Shown one piece after another: positions 7,217 through 15,581 of a stretch of DNA of 23,386 nt. The notes beneath the pieces were generated by a model. It was not told the origin of the DNA. It saw only the letters and a list, made by a program, of their open reading frames with translations, and made no database searches. This DNA comes from JBBIOI01 sp037443425 (GTDB lineage: Bacteria; Desulfobacterota; BSN033; UBA1163): contig JBBIOI010000048.1 of NCBI GenBank assembly GCA_037443425.1, positions 1-23,386 of the forward strand, in the 5' to 3' direction. Position 1 is the stretch's first letter. Each line of letters begins with the position of its first letter. Position numbers and translations under genes: made by a program.

Positions 7217-7783
7217 ATGAAAGAAGATAATGAGTTTTTAAACGATGAAACATATATTGATCGAAGAAGCTACTCAAAAGAAAAACAGTTCAGGCAATCT
7301 AATCGAAAATCTTTTCAGATACTGTTAGGAATATTTATCATTTTGATCTTTGTTGTAAGTCTAATCTATTTTATCAGCAGATTAACAGCAAAAGGTGGAT
7401 CAAATATCTTTGAGACAAGGCTTATTGCAATCGAGCAGAAAATCCAGGGCCTTGAGAAACAACTTGGGGAGTTTCAGGAGAAGATTACTTCTTCAAGACC
7501 AGATGAATTTCTACAAAGATTGGAATCAATGGAGAAGAGACTTCAACAGCTTGAAAACCAGAGGAAACAACCAACTACTGAAGCGGTTTTAAAACCCCAG
7601 AGTCCACAGAGGACTCAAAAAGTAAAAGAGAAGAACTATCATATAGTACAGAAGGGTGAAACGCTTTATAAAATTGCAAAAAAATATAATATGAGTATTG
7701 AAGAACTAAGAAAGCTAAACGGACTAAAAGAAGGAAAACCCATTAAAGTTGGAGAAAAACTTATTGTCTCTCAAGAAAGATAG
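7217..7783 (+). CDS. Membrane-anchored coiled-coil LysM protein
   Basis: A 188-aa bitopic protein. A charged cytoplasmic N-terminus (about 1-32) precedes one membrane helix (about 33-54). Then come a periplasmic coiled coil (about 64-116, rich in EKQLGEFQEKI and RLESMEKRLQQLENQ heptads), a Pro/Gln-rich linker, and one C-terminal LysM domain (about 140-184) with the family hallmarks YHIVQKGETLYKIAKKY and NGLK...IKVGEKLIV. LysM domains bind the N-acetylglucosamine chains of peptidoglycan, so the protein probably tethers the inner membrane to the wall. There is no enzymatic domain. It stands alone behind its own promoter, convergent with the HAD gene 39 bp away. It could be a scaffold for wall remodelling; no partner is visible. 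Confidence 0.9.
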   Translation: MKEDNEFLNDETYIDRRSYSKEKQFRQSNRKSFQILLGIFIILIFVVSLIYFISRLTAKGGSNIFETRLIAIEQKIQGLEKQLGEFQEKITSSRPDEFLQRLESMEKRLQQLENQRKQPTTEAVLKPQSPQRTQKVKEKNYHIVQKGETLYKIAKKYNMSIEELRKLNGLKEGKPIKVGEKLIVSQER

Positions 7784-7822
7784 TGGAATTTTAGAAGTTA
7801 TGAAAACACAAAAAGCCTAAAA

Positions 7823-8455
7823 TTAGAATGAGATGTCAGGTATACAGTTTTTTAACTCCTTTCTTAATTGATCTGCTGATTCGAAATGGATAGCCTTCAT
7901 TCCTAATGAGCTTGCCACATCTACATGACTTTTTACATCATCTATAAATATAATATTTTGAGGTTCGGTCAATGAATATTTCATGGCTGTCTCAAAGATT
8001 TCGATAGCAGGTTTTTTAAAGCCAACTTCATAAGATAGTATCCACCTATCAAAAACTCTGATTACGGGAAATCTTGATAAGATATAATCAAAATGGAGGG
8101 GATTGGTGTTTGAAAGAAGAAAAAGCCTCTTTTTCCCTTTTAGAGCATATATTATTTTAGAGACTTCATTGTCTTCCCAGAAGATATCATTCCAGATAGG
8201 TTTAAATTCGTCAAAAGATATAGACAGTTTAAGATAACGTTTTATCGATTCAAAGAATTCCAAGGTAGATATCTTTCCAGTTTCATAAGGATTGACAGCC
8301 CCTTTCTCTATATCAAAGAGAAAGGAGAATATCTCTTTAGGTTCTTCATGGTTGATTGAAAATCTTGAAAGTTTCTCTGCGATTTGGTAATGATTAAAAG
8401 GAAGGATTACATTTCCGAGATCAAATATAATTAGTTCGATAGAAGACCTTTCCAT
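7823..8455 (-). CDS. HAD-superfamily hydrolase (YihX-like)
   Basis: A 210-aa cytoplasmic HAD hydrolase. Motif I is IIFDLGNVILPF, with nucleophile Asp12 and Gly at the usual second-Asp position, as in YihX and other subfamily IA variants that also use FDLGNV or FDLGGV. Motif II is LLSNTN (about 112-117), motif III is the Lys in FKKPAIEIF (about 145-153), and motif IV is FIDDVKSHVDVA (about 170-181). A helical cap lies between motifs I and II. Relatives act on sugar phosphates such as glucose-1-phosphate, but the substrate cannot be assigned. The gene starts 11 bp after the hemD stop with only a weak GGG ribosome site, so it is probably translated by coupling as the last gene of the hem operon. 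No heme role is known for the family. Confidence 0.88.
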   Translation of the reverse strand: MERSSIELIIFDLGNVILPFNHYQIAEKLSRFSINHEEPKEIFSFLFDIEKGAVNPYETGKISTLEFFESIKRYLKLSISFDEFKPIWNDIFWEDNEVSKIIYALKGKKRLFLLSNTNPLHFDYILSRFPVIRVFDRWILSYEVGFKKPAIEIFETAMKYSLTEPQNIIFIDDVKSHVDVASSLGMKAIHFESADQLRKELKNCIPDISF

Positions 8456-8466
8456 TTTTACCCGAG

Positions 8467-9282
8467 TTACACTTTTTTATTAAAAGATGGATCAAAATAT
8501 TTAGCTATAGCATAAGTAAGTGCAGGAATTGTATATTTTTCAGGTAGTATGTCCACTCTTAAGCCCAAATCCCTTGCCGTTTTAGCAGTAACTGGTCCTA
8601 TGCAGGCAATTAATGTATTTTTTAGAAAACGATCAATATTTACTCCCTTTAATAGTTCAACAAAGTTACTTACTGTAGAAGATGAGCTGAATGTAATAAC
8701 ATCAATCTTATCATTTTTAAGAATCTTTCTTATTCGATCTTTAGCACCTTTTGGTTTTATTGTCCTGTAGGTTTCAACAACCTCGACCTCCGCACCCATC
8801 TCCCTTAATCCTTTTGGAAGAATATCCCTTGCTTTTTTAGCCCTTGCAATAAGTATTCTTTTCCCACTAATCTTCTTTTTTTTAAATCCTTCAAGTATAG
8901 ATTCAGCAATAAATTTTTTCGGTATATAGTCAACGCGAATCTTCCTTGCCTTTAATTCTTTAGCAGTTGCAGGTCCTATGGCACAGACCTTTAGAGAATA
9001 TGGAAATATTGACCCTCTTTTTATTTTAAATCTTTCGAAAAAGAATTTAACACCATTTACACTTGTGAAGATGATCCAGTCAAATCTATTTAGATTTTTT
9101 ATAGCTTGATCTAAATGTAGCCAACTCGTTGGAGGGATAATCTCGATTGTGGGAAACTCTATCACATCTGCTCCAAGTTCTGTCAGTCTTTTTGCAAGAC
9201 CTTCCGATTGTTCTTTAGCTCGTGTAATAAGAACTCTTTTGCCTGATAAAGGTTTATTCTTTGACATGCTCATAAAATTCAT
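8467..9282 (-). CDS. hemD: Uroporphyrinogen-III synthase
   Basis: A 271-aa cytoplasmic enzyme that inverts ring D and closes hydroxymethylbilane to uroporphyrinogen III. It shows the bilobed HemD pattern: lobe 1 begins GKRVLITRA (about 14-22), is entered again after the swap at CAIGPATAKEL (about 99-109), and lobe 2 has GKRILIARA, ETYRT, TFSSSSTVSNF (about 197-207) and CIGPVTAKTA (about 227-236). Family conservation is low, so context carries weight: it overlaps hemC by 29 bp. Three in-frame ATGs (9282, 9273, 9267) all lack a good ribosome site; the nearest to the conserved core is 9267, so the true start may be 3-5 codons shorter. It is not fused to a methyltransferase (CobA/SumT), so siroheme formation must use a separate gene. 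Confidence 0.95.
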   Translation of the reverse strand: MNFMSMSKNKPLSGKRVLITRAKEQSEGLAKRLTELGADVIEFPTIEIIPPTSWLHLDQAIKNLNRFDWIIFTSVNGVKFFFERFKIKRGSIFPYSLKVCAIGPATAKELKARKIRVDYIPKKFIAESILEGFKKKKISGKRILIARAKKARDILPKGLREMGAEVEVVETYRTIKPKGAKDRIRKILKNDKIDVITFSSSSTVSNFVELLKGVNIDRFLKNTLIACIGPVTAKTARDLGLRVDILPEKYTIPALTYAIAKYFDPSFNKKV

Positions 9283-10192
9283 TTAAAAGTTCTCTTGCCC
9301 CATCTTTTAAAAGCATCTCAGCAAGCCTAAGACCAATAGACTCTGCATTTTTTGGAGATCCCGTAAGATTCTTTCTCAAGATTTTTCTTCCATCTTTTGA
9401 TCCTACCATGGCATCGAGTTTTAATACTCCATCTTCAATTCTTCCAAAAGCTGCAATGGGGACCTGACATCCACCACCCAGTCTTTTGAGAAAGGCCCTC
9501 TCTGCAGAGATAGAAACAGAAGAGGCTTCATCATTTAAAAACATGATCTCCTCTTCAATCTCCTCATCTCCAATCCGTGTTTCAATGCCGAGAGCTCCTT
9601 GACCCATGGCAGGTATGGAGATCTCAATCGGTATAATCTCTGTTATCATTTTTTCAAGACCAAGTCTTTTTAAACCTGCATATGCAATAACAATAGCATC
9701 GAGGTCTGTAGAATCCAGTTTTTTCAAACGAGTATCTAAATTACCACGGAGTGGAATAAGGTTAAAATCTTCTCTAAAATGTAATAATTGAATCTGTCTC
9801 CTTAAACTGCTTGTTCCAATCTTTGACCCGGTAGGAAGATCTTTAAGAGATATCATCCCCTTGGAGATCAGGACATCCCTTGGGTCCTCCCTTTTTGTAA
9901 TAACTGAAATATGAAGTCCATGAGGTAAATCTATAGGAACGTCTTTAATACTATGTACAGCAAGATCGATCTTTCTCTCGATCAGTGCCTCTTCAATCTC
10001 TTTAACAAACAAACCTTTACCACCAATTTTTGCAAGGGGAGCATCCTGGATTTTATCTCCAGTGGTCTTTATCTTAACGATTTTTACATTCAGATGAGAG
10101 TTTTTTGTGACCAATCTATCCTTCACCCAATTTGCTTGACAAAGTGCAAGTTTACTTCCACGCGTTCCGATTTTTATTTCCTTCGAAATCAT
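9254..10192 (-). CDS. hemC: Hydroxymethylbilane synthase (porphobilinogen deaminase)
   Basis: A 312-aa cytoplasmic enzyme that polymerises four porphobilinogens to hydroxymethylbilane. With the start chosen here, the catalytic Asp is D84 (AVHSIKDVP) and the dipyrromethane-cofactor Cys is C242 (LGGGCQVP), the same numbers as in E. coli HemC. Other family blocks are IGTRGSKLAL, GGKGLFVKEIE, GTSSLRRQ, LRGNLDTR and AMGQGALGIE. The ATG at 10192 forms an ATGA overlap with the galT stop. The frame is open for 11 more codons upstream, but those lie inside galT and would add an untypical N-terminus. It overlaps hemD at its 3' end, so hemA-galT-hemC-hemD form a continuous coupled block. Confidence 0.97.
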   Translation of the reverse strand: MISKEIKIGTRGSKLALCQANWVKDRLVTKNSHLNVKIVKIKTTGDKIQDAPLAKIGGKGLFVKEIEEALIERKIDLAVHSIKDVPIDLPHGLHISVITKREDPRDVLISKGMISLKDLPTGSKIGTSSLRRQIQLLHFREDFNLIPLRGNLDTRLKKLDSTDLDAIVIAYAGLKRLGLEKMITEIIPIEISIPAMGQGALGIETRIGDEEIEEEIMFLNDEASSVSISAERAFLKRLGGGCQVPIAAFGRIEDGVLKLDAMVGSKDGRKILRKNLTGSPKNAESIGLRLAEMLLKDGARELLNEFYEHVKE

Positions 10193-11187
10193 TGGATCTT
10201 TACTTCCCTTAGATATTTTGCACATTCTTCGGGTAGTGTCGTATTTATATAGATACCCGTTCCGATTTCAAAGCCTGCAGGGGTTGTAAGCTTAGGGACG
10301 ATGACCACATACCAATGATGGTATTTTACTTCTCCATCTGAAACCGGAGATGAGCGTATTATATAATTGTAATCAGGATCATTTAGACCTATATAGATTC
10401 TTTTTAGGGTTTCCTGAAGGACAGAGGCAAAATCCTCGAGTTCAGGATCAGAGATATAATTGAATATTGAACGATGGATTTTTGGATATATCCTTGTCTC
10501 AAAGGGTGATCTGGAGGCAAAAGGGCAGATTACTAAGAAATATTCGGATTCCATTACTACACGAACCTTTTGGTTCATTTCCTCTTCGATCATTCCGCAA
10601 TATATGCAGTTTCCGTATGTATCACTTGCGAGTTGCGATTGATAAAGGGGATTTCTTACATACGGAGGTACAATCGGTGTAGCAATAATCTGTGAGTGAG
10701 GGTGTTCAAGTGATGTCCCTGCCTTCTCCCCATAATTTCGAAAAATTGTTATTAGTTCTATCTTTTGAATCTTTGCAATGGAGTTTGCCCTTTCCCTGTA
10801 GGCAAACACTATGTTTTTGACTTCATCTTTATCCATTGTAGCAATGGTTCGATTATGAAAAGGACTTTCAATAATAACCTCTGCAATTCCAAAACCATCT
10901 GCCTTTAGAAATTTACCTTCATGCCTCCGCTCAGTTGTCAAATGACTCTGGAGAGCTGCAAACTTATTTGGAACAACGCGAAGGCTCCACTTCCCATCTT
11001 TCTCAACGGAATATACCGCGGGTGGAGTAAGATCCTCATTCCCTGGGCAGAACGGACAGTCGTTACTATGGGGTTTAAGAGTTTTTCTGTTTTCCCTCTT
11101 TTGTAAAAAATTATCAGGTCTTTTTGCCCTCTCTGTTGCAATAATTACCCATTCTTTAGAGACCATGTTCTGTCTAAACTCGGGCAT
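10189..11187 (-). CDS. galT: GalT-family nucleotidyltransferase (galactose-1-phosphate uridylyltransferase)
   Basis: A 332-aa HIT-superfamily enzyme. GalT swaps UMP between UDP-glucose and galactose-1-phosphate through a uridylyl-His intermediate. With this start, the zinc ligands are C44 and C47 (CPFCPGNE), H111 (SPFHNRT) and H162, and the nucleophile is H164 in EHPHSQ, matching the E. coli pattern C52/C55/H115/H164/H166. A second CxxC (CIYC, about 194-197) lies in the C-terminal half. The start at 11187 is set by GAGGAGG six nt upstream, itself inside the last codons of hemA; a longer frame from 11202 is unlikely. It overlaps hemA by 14 bp and hemC by 4 bp. No other Leloir gene is near, so the substrate may be a different sugar phosphate, as in ADP-glucose phosphorylase-type relatives. 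Confidence 0.9.
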   Translation of the reverse strand: MPEFRQNMVSKEWVIIATERAKRPDNFLQKRENRKTLKPHSNDCPFCPGNEDLTPPAVYSVEKDGKWSLRVVPNKFAALQSHLTTERRHEGKFLKADGFGIAEVIIESPFHNRTIATMDKDEVKNIVFAYRERANSIAKIQKIELITIFRNYGEKAGTSLEHPHSQIIATPIVPPYVRNPLYQSQLASDTYGNCIYCGMIEEEMNQKVRVVMESEYFLVICPFASRSPFETRIYPKIHRSIFNYISDPELEDFASVLQETLKRIYIGLNDPDYNYIIRSSPVSDGEVKYHHWYVVIVPKLTTPAGFEIGTGIYINTTLPEECAKYLREVKIQ

Positions 11188-12490
11188 CTTTTTCCTCCTC
11201 ATCTTTCTTTACATTAGAGTCTAAATCAGTAAGGTGGAAAAGACTTCGAATTGCATCTATATAAAAATCAACTGAAATTTCATCATTATTCCCCTTTAGC
11301 CTGGTTAAGGGATCATGAAGGATCTTATTAATAATTGCAGATGTCATAGCCTCAATTGATCTTTTCTCTTTTTCTGAGAGCTCTGGATGGAGTGAGAATG
11401 CCTTTTCTAATTCCTTTTTTCTTATTTCATCAAATTTTTTTCTTAAAGCAATAATCGTAGGTGTAACCTCAAGAGACCTATACCACTTAACAAATTTAAT
11501 TACCTCTTCTTGGACAATCTTCTCTGCCTTTTGTGCCTCATTTTGGCGATCCTTAATATTTTCGTCTGCTATATTTTGGAGATCATCAATGTTATATAAA
11601 TATACATTTCCAATCTCACCAACCCTTGGTTCAATATTCCTTGGGTCTGAGATATCAATAAAGAATATAGGTCTTTGTTTCCTTTCTTTCATAACCCTGA
11701 CTATCTGGTCATATCTTATGATATAGTTCTGCGAATCTGTTGCACTTAAAACGATATCTGCCTTTACAAGGGCACGATTCATTTCCTCAAACGGTATGGC
11801 CTCACCCTTAAATTCTTGGGCAAGCGATAGTGCCCTTTCATAAGTCCTGTTTGTTATAAGAATTTTCTCAACCCCTGCATGGATAAAATGTCTTGCAGCA
11901 AGTTCACTCATTTCACCCGCACCAACCAATAGGATATTCTTCTTTTCAAGATTACCAAAGATTTTTTGAGCCAATTCAACTGCTACAGAACTGACTGAAA
12001 CTGGATTAAGGCTAATCTTCGTTTCTGTCCTTACCCTTTTTGCTACATGAAATGCACGATTAAACAACCTCTGAAGTATGAATCCTGATGTCTTTAAATC
12101 ATTTGCCATACTATACGAAGACTTTACCTGCCCTGTAATCTGAGGTTCGCCAACAACCATAGAGTCTAAGCTTGAGGCTACTCTAAAAACATGTTTTATT
12201 GCCTCCTCACCTGTAAGAAGATATAGATTTTTCTCAAAATCTTTAATAGGAATTTTGTGATACTGTGATAGGAATTCCTTTAGCTCCTCAAATGCATTAT
12301 CTGGTTTTTGTACCGTTGCATATATCTCTACCCGATTGCATGTAGAGAGGATGATATTTTCTTTTATAGAAGGGAGAGAATTTATCTGAAGAAGTGCTTT
12401 TTCGAGCTCGGTTTCATGAAATGAAAGCCTTTCTCGAATCTCAATAGGTGCTGTTCTATGATTTAATCCTAAAACAATAATCTCGGTCAT
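11174..12490 (-). CDS. hemA: Glutamyl-tRNA reductase
   Basis: A 438-aa cytoplasmic enzyme that reduces glutamyl-tRNA with NADPH to glutamate-1-semialdehyde, the committed step of C5-pathway tetrapyrrole synthesis. The catalytic Cys51 lies in ILSTCNRVE, after GLNHRTAPIEIRERL. The FRVASSLDSMVVGEPQI block (about 101-117) and the NADPH-binding VGAGEMSELAARH (about 189-201) are intact, and a helical dimerisation domain fills about 310-425. The C-terminus ends in an acidic/basic tail (KKDEEEKDARV) whose DNA also encodes the galT ribosome site. The ATG has only a distant GGA, and the gene lies 37 bp behind ccsA, a common hemA neighbour. The following glutamate-1-semialdehyde aminotransferase (hemL) is not in the window. 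Confidence 0.98.
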   Translation of the reverse strand: MTEIIVLGLNHRTAPIEIRERLSFHETELEKALLQINSLPSIKENIILSTCNRVEIYATVQKPDNAFEELKEFLSQYHKIPIKDFEKNLYLLTGEEAIKHVFRVASSLDSMVVGEPQITGQVKSSYSMANDLKTSGFILQRLFNRAFHVAKRVRTETKISLNPVSVSSVAVELAQKIFGNLEKKNILLVGAGEMSELAARHFIHAGVEKILITNRTYERALSLAQEFKGEAIPFEEMNRALVKADIVLSATDSQNYIIRYDQIVRVMKERKQRPIFFIDISDPRNIEPRVGEIGNVYLYNIDDLQNIADENIKDRQNEAQKAEKIVQEEVIKFVKWYRSLEVTPTIIALRKKFDEIRKKELEKAFSLHPELSEKEKRSIEAMTSAIINKILHDPLTRLKGNNDEISVDFYIDAIRSLFHLTDLDSNVKKDEEEKDARV

Positions 12491-12527
12491 AATTTGTTAA
12501 ATTCCAAAAAGATATCAAAGGGTGTTA

Positions 12528-13391
12528 TTACCAATTAGAGTATGTATGAAGACCCGGAAGTATCAGGTTCACACCCAAAAAGGTAAATAACACTGCCATA
12601 AATCCAAAGATTGCCATTATAGCTGCCTTTCTACCTCTCCAGCCGACTGTCAGACGTTGATGAAGGAGTGCTGCATAAAGGAACCATGTAATTAGAGACC
12701 AGGTCTCTTTTGGATCCCATCCCCAGTAGCGACCCCATGCATACTCTGCCCATATTGCACCTGTTATAATACCAAGAGTCAAAAGGGGAAAACCAAAGGT
12801 AAGGGATTGATAATTTAAATCATCAAGAACCTTAAGTGGGGGAAGCCTCTTGGTTATTGCCCCAATCTTTTTTGATTTGAGTTGATGTTCTTGAATGAGA
12901 TACATTATCCCTGAACAAAATGTAAGTGTAAAACTTGCGTTTCCCAAGAAGGCAAAGACAACATGGAAGGGATGCCAGAGGCTTCTTAAGACCGGGGCAA
13001 GCGGAACAATCTCCTTTGGAAGTGCAAAGGCAAATAGCATCAATATTAATGCAATAGGTGTTAAAAATGATCCCAAAACCTTTATCCTATATTTAAGATT
13101 TGCAATTAGAAGGACAAGAATGATCGTCCATGCAAAAAAGGAGAGGGATTCATGAAGATTTGTAACAGGTGTATAACCAGCTTCAAAATACCTTGTGATG
13201 AGGGCAATGGTATGAAATAGAAATCCAGAAAAGACAATCGATGATCCTATCTTTGAAATGTGCTCCTTTAAAAGAATAATGTATGCCAAATAGGCCAAGG
13301 TTGAAATCAGGTAAAGAAATGATGCGATTTTAAAGAAATAGATATTCATGGATTTTATTTTAACATTTTTTATAAAGGTGTTAAATATCAA
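12528..13391 (-). CDS. ccsA: CcsA/HemX-type cytochrome c assembly membrane protein
   Basis: A 287-aa inner-membrane protein with about eight hydrophobic helices. The tryptophan-rich WWD signature WGRYWGWDPKETW (about 218-230) is the heme-handling motif of the CcsA/CcmC/CcmF family. Conserved His candidates flank it: in TNLHESLSFF (about 78-87), WHPFHVVFAFLGN and LHTYSNW at the C-terminus. In System II cytochrome c maturation, CcsA with CcsB (ResB) exports heme and ligates it to apocytochromes; the related HemX next to hemA influences HemA level in Bacillus. No ccsB is present here, so either role is possible. A TTG at 13391 (GGGGA 7 nt upstream) or an ATG at 13349 may be the start; the second fits the family N-terminus better. 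It is followed by hemA after 37 bp. Confidence 0.9.
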   Translation of the reverse strand: MIFNTFIKNVKIKSMNIYFFKIASFLYLISTLAYLAYIILLKEHISKIGSSIVFSGFLFHTIALITRYFEAGYTPVTNLHESLSFFAWTIILVLLIANLKYRIKVLGSFLTPIALILMLFAFALPKEIVPLAPVLRSLWHPFHVVFAFLGNASFTLTFCSGIMYLIQEHQLKSKKIGAITKRLPPLKVLDDLNYQSLTFGFPLLTLGIITGAIWAEYAWGRYWGWDPKETWSLITWFLYAALLHQRLTVGWRGRKAAIMAIFGFMAVLFTFLGVNLILPGLHTYSNW

Positions 13392-13442
13392 AATCCTATC
13401 CCCAAAGGCTAAGGGATGAAGGTTGGGAAGAATAATGGTGGA

Positions 13443-13471
13443 ATACTAATGATCGATCTTTATTCGGACAA
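13443..13471 (-). promoter_or_regulatory. Possible internal promoter for ccsA-hemA
   Basis: In the 85-bp gap after the acyl-CoA synthetase gene, the minus strand has TTGTCC (13466-13471) and TAGTAT (13443-13448) with a 17-bp spacer, four of six matches each. It would give the hem genes a start independent of the upstream two-gene unit. The match is weak and the gap could simply be an untranslated spacer in one long transcript. Confidence 0.3.
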
Positions 13472-13476
13472 ATGTT

Positions 13477-15570
13477 CTAATCAATAATTATACGGGCATC
13501 TACGGCCAGTGCCTCTTTATCAGTTACAATTAATGGGTTTATATCAACCCCTTGGATCTCTGTTATTTCTGTTACTAATTGAGAAACTCTTAATAAAGAT
13601 TCTATAATTGAATCGATATTCGATCTTTCTTGACCGCGAATTCCTTTAAGGATTTCTGATGATTTTAATTCAAATATCATTTCCTCTGCCTCTTGGCGAT
13701 TAATAGGGGCAACCCTTATTGAGTTCTCCTTTAACACCTCTACAAATATTCCTCCCAATCCAAATAGGACAATCGGGCCAAAAGAAGGATTCCTTTTTGC
13801 TCCAATAATCACTTCCCTTCCATTTAAGACCATTCTCTGTATTAAGACACCCCAACTGTCTCCTCCAAGTCTATCAAGATATTCATATGCCTCCATAGCC
13901 TTCTGGAGATTATCTATGTTAAGAATTACCCCCTTGATGTCCGACTTATGAGAAATTTCAGGAGAGATAACTTTAAATGCAAAAGGACCTTCCATAGAGT
14001 TTATTAAAGATTTTATTTCTTCCTTACTTCTCACTACCTTGTATTCAGCAACAGAAATGCCATAAGACCTCAATATTTCAAATGCCTCTGGAAGTAGAGG
14101 GCTCCTTTTTTCTTCTTTTACTCGGTTAATTATCTTTCTCACAGAGGATTTATCAACCTGAAAATAGGGGATTTCAACATTTGATATTTTCTGCTTACGA
14201 TAAAAATCACGTGAAACCGAAAGGGCACTTAATGCCTCATTCGGTTCTGAAAAAATTGGAAAATCAATGAGCCTTTTAATATAGGCCAATTCTTCCTCAT
14301 CTGTTAAGAGGCAAAGAGCAACGGGCTTATTATATCGAAAAGATAGTCCTTTTATTTCGTGGATTAGCTTTCGTGATGGCTCCTTTTCATCACCCGCTGC
14401 CCCATGCTGGAATAGTACTCCATCGACATCCCTGATATTTAATACCTGATCAAGGATCTTTAGATAAAGATCAAAATCGAATAGATCACCTAAATCAAGT
14501 GGATTTGTGGGTCTTATCACCTTTGCCCTAAAATAGCCGTGAATCTGATTTTTAAAATCCTCTGAAAATGGATATAGTCGAAAGCCATATTGTTCTGCAG
14601 AATCTGCTGCTACTATTGCAATACCACCTGATCTTGAAAGGATAACGAGATTATTCCCTTTCATTGGTGGTAAAGATAGAATCTTTACAGCACTTACAAA
14701 TGATCTAAAATCCTTTGTTCGTATTATGTGTGCCTGTTTAAATGCCTCATCTACAACTCGATCATCATCCGCAAGGGCAGCTGTATGAAGTTTTGCTATA
14801 TTTTGACTACTTTCTCCTGTATTTGCCTTATGTACAATTATTGGTTTCGATGTCTGTCGGGCTATTTCTAAGAGCCTTCTACCATTTTTGAGACTTTCGA
14901 GATAAAGACCAATGACCTCTGTTTTTGGGTCTTGAATTAAATATGTTAAAAAATCAATCTCACTAAGATCAAGCTTATTGCCCATGCTGATAATCTTTGC
15001 TATACCAACATTTGAGCTGGTGAGAAGATTAAAATAAGCCAGAGAGACCCCTCCACTCTGGGAAACTATTGATACAGATCCTTGATTAACCCCAGTCCTT
15101 TTAAGCTTAACAAAAGGGACAACAAAGCCATTTTCAATATTTATAATTCCAATACCATTTGGTCCTACAATTCTTATTCCCCAATCTTTGGAAATCTTTA
15201 AGACTTCTCTTGAAAGATTTTCTCCTTCTTCAGAATATTCACTAAATCCACCGGTCTCAATAATTGCCCAACGTATCTTTTTTCTTCCACATCCTTCAAG
15301 TATTTTAGGGATAGTTTGTGCTGGGGTAAGGATTGTAGCTACATCCATACCTTCGGGGATATCATCTATTGAAGTAAGAATCCTTCTCCCAAAAAGTATA
15401 CCCCCGCTTCTTCCAACAAGGATTATTTCGCCTTTAAATTGAAATTCAAATAGGTTTTCAACTATAATCCTTCCAAGATTATCTGGATTTTCTGAGACCC
15501 CAATTACAACAACCGATCGAGGATAAAAGAGCTTATCCATATCAGATTTTAAAATTAATTCTTCCGACAT
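13477..15570 (-). CDS. Acyl-CoA synthetase (ADP-forming), fused alpha-beta type
   Basis: A 697-aa cytoplasmic enzyme of the NDP-forming acyl-CoA synthetase superfamily. It interconverts an acyl-CoA plus ADP and phosphate with the acid, CoA and ATP, giving substrate-level phosphorylation in many anaerobes. Order: CoA-binding Rossmann domain (about 10-140, VVIGVSENPDNLG), succinyl-CoA ligase-like domains (about 150-460), and a C-terminal ATP-grasp domain (about 485-697). The phospho-His is H262 in KLHTAALADDD, matching the SHTGALAGSD motif of the family. The second His, H541 in ISPEISHKSDIKGV, corresponds to the mobile-loop His of the beta part. Acyl specificity cannot be read. AAGGGAG lies just before the ATG, and the gene begins 11 bp after the wHTH/ferredoxin gene, so the pair is co-expressed. 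It could also include a protein lysine acetyltransferase-like role, but no GNAT domain is seen. Confidence 0.92.
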   Translation of the reverse strand: MSEELILKSDMDKLFYPRSVVVIGVSENPDNLGRIIVENLFEFQFKGEIILVGRSGGILFGRRILTSIDDIPEGMDVATILTPAQTIPKILEGCGRKKIRWAIIETGGFSEYSEEGENLSREVLKISKDWGIRIVGPNGIGIINIENGFVVPFVKLKRTGVNQGSVSIVSQSGGVSLAYFNLLTSSNVGIAKIISMGNKLDLSEIDFLTYLIQDPKTEVIGLYLESLKNGRRLLEIARQTSKPIIVHKANTGESSQNIAKLHTAALADDDRVVDEAFKQAHIIRTKDFRSFVSAVKILSLPPMKGNNLVILSRSGGIAIVAADSAEQYGFRLYPFSEDFKNQIHGYFRAKVIRPTNPLDLGDLFDFDLYLKILDQVLNIRDVDGVLFQHGAAGDEKEPSRKLIHEIKGLSFRYNKPVALCLLTDEEELAYIKRLIDFPIFSEPNEALSALSVSRDFYRKQKISNVEIPYFQVDKSSVRKIINRVKEEKRSPLLPEAFEILRSYGISVAEYKVVRSKEEIKSLINSMEGPFAFKVISPEISHKSDIKGVILNIDNLQKAMEAYEYLDRLGGDSWGVLIQRMVLNGREVIIGAKRNPSFGPIVLFGLGGIFVEVLKENSIRVAPINRQEAEEMIFELKSSEILKGIRGQERSNIDSIIESLLRVSQLVTEITEIQGVDINPLIVTDKEALAVDARIIID

Positions 15571-15581
15571 TTATCTCCCTT

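Noticed and set aside
7787..7824. Inverted repeat AATTTTAG/CTAAAATT between the LysM gene and the HAD gene, as a bidirectional terminator
   Set aside because: The stem is nearly all A/T, the loop is 22 nt and it overlaps the HAD stop codon. It is too weak to call an intrinsic terminator.
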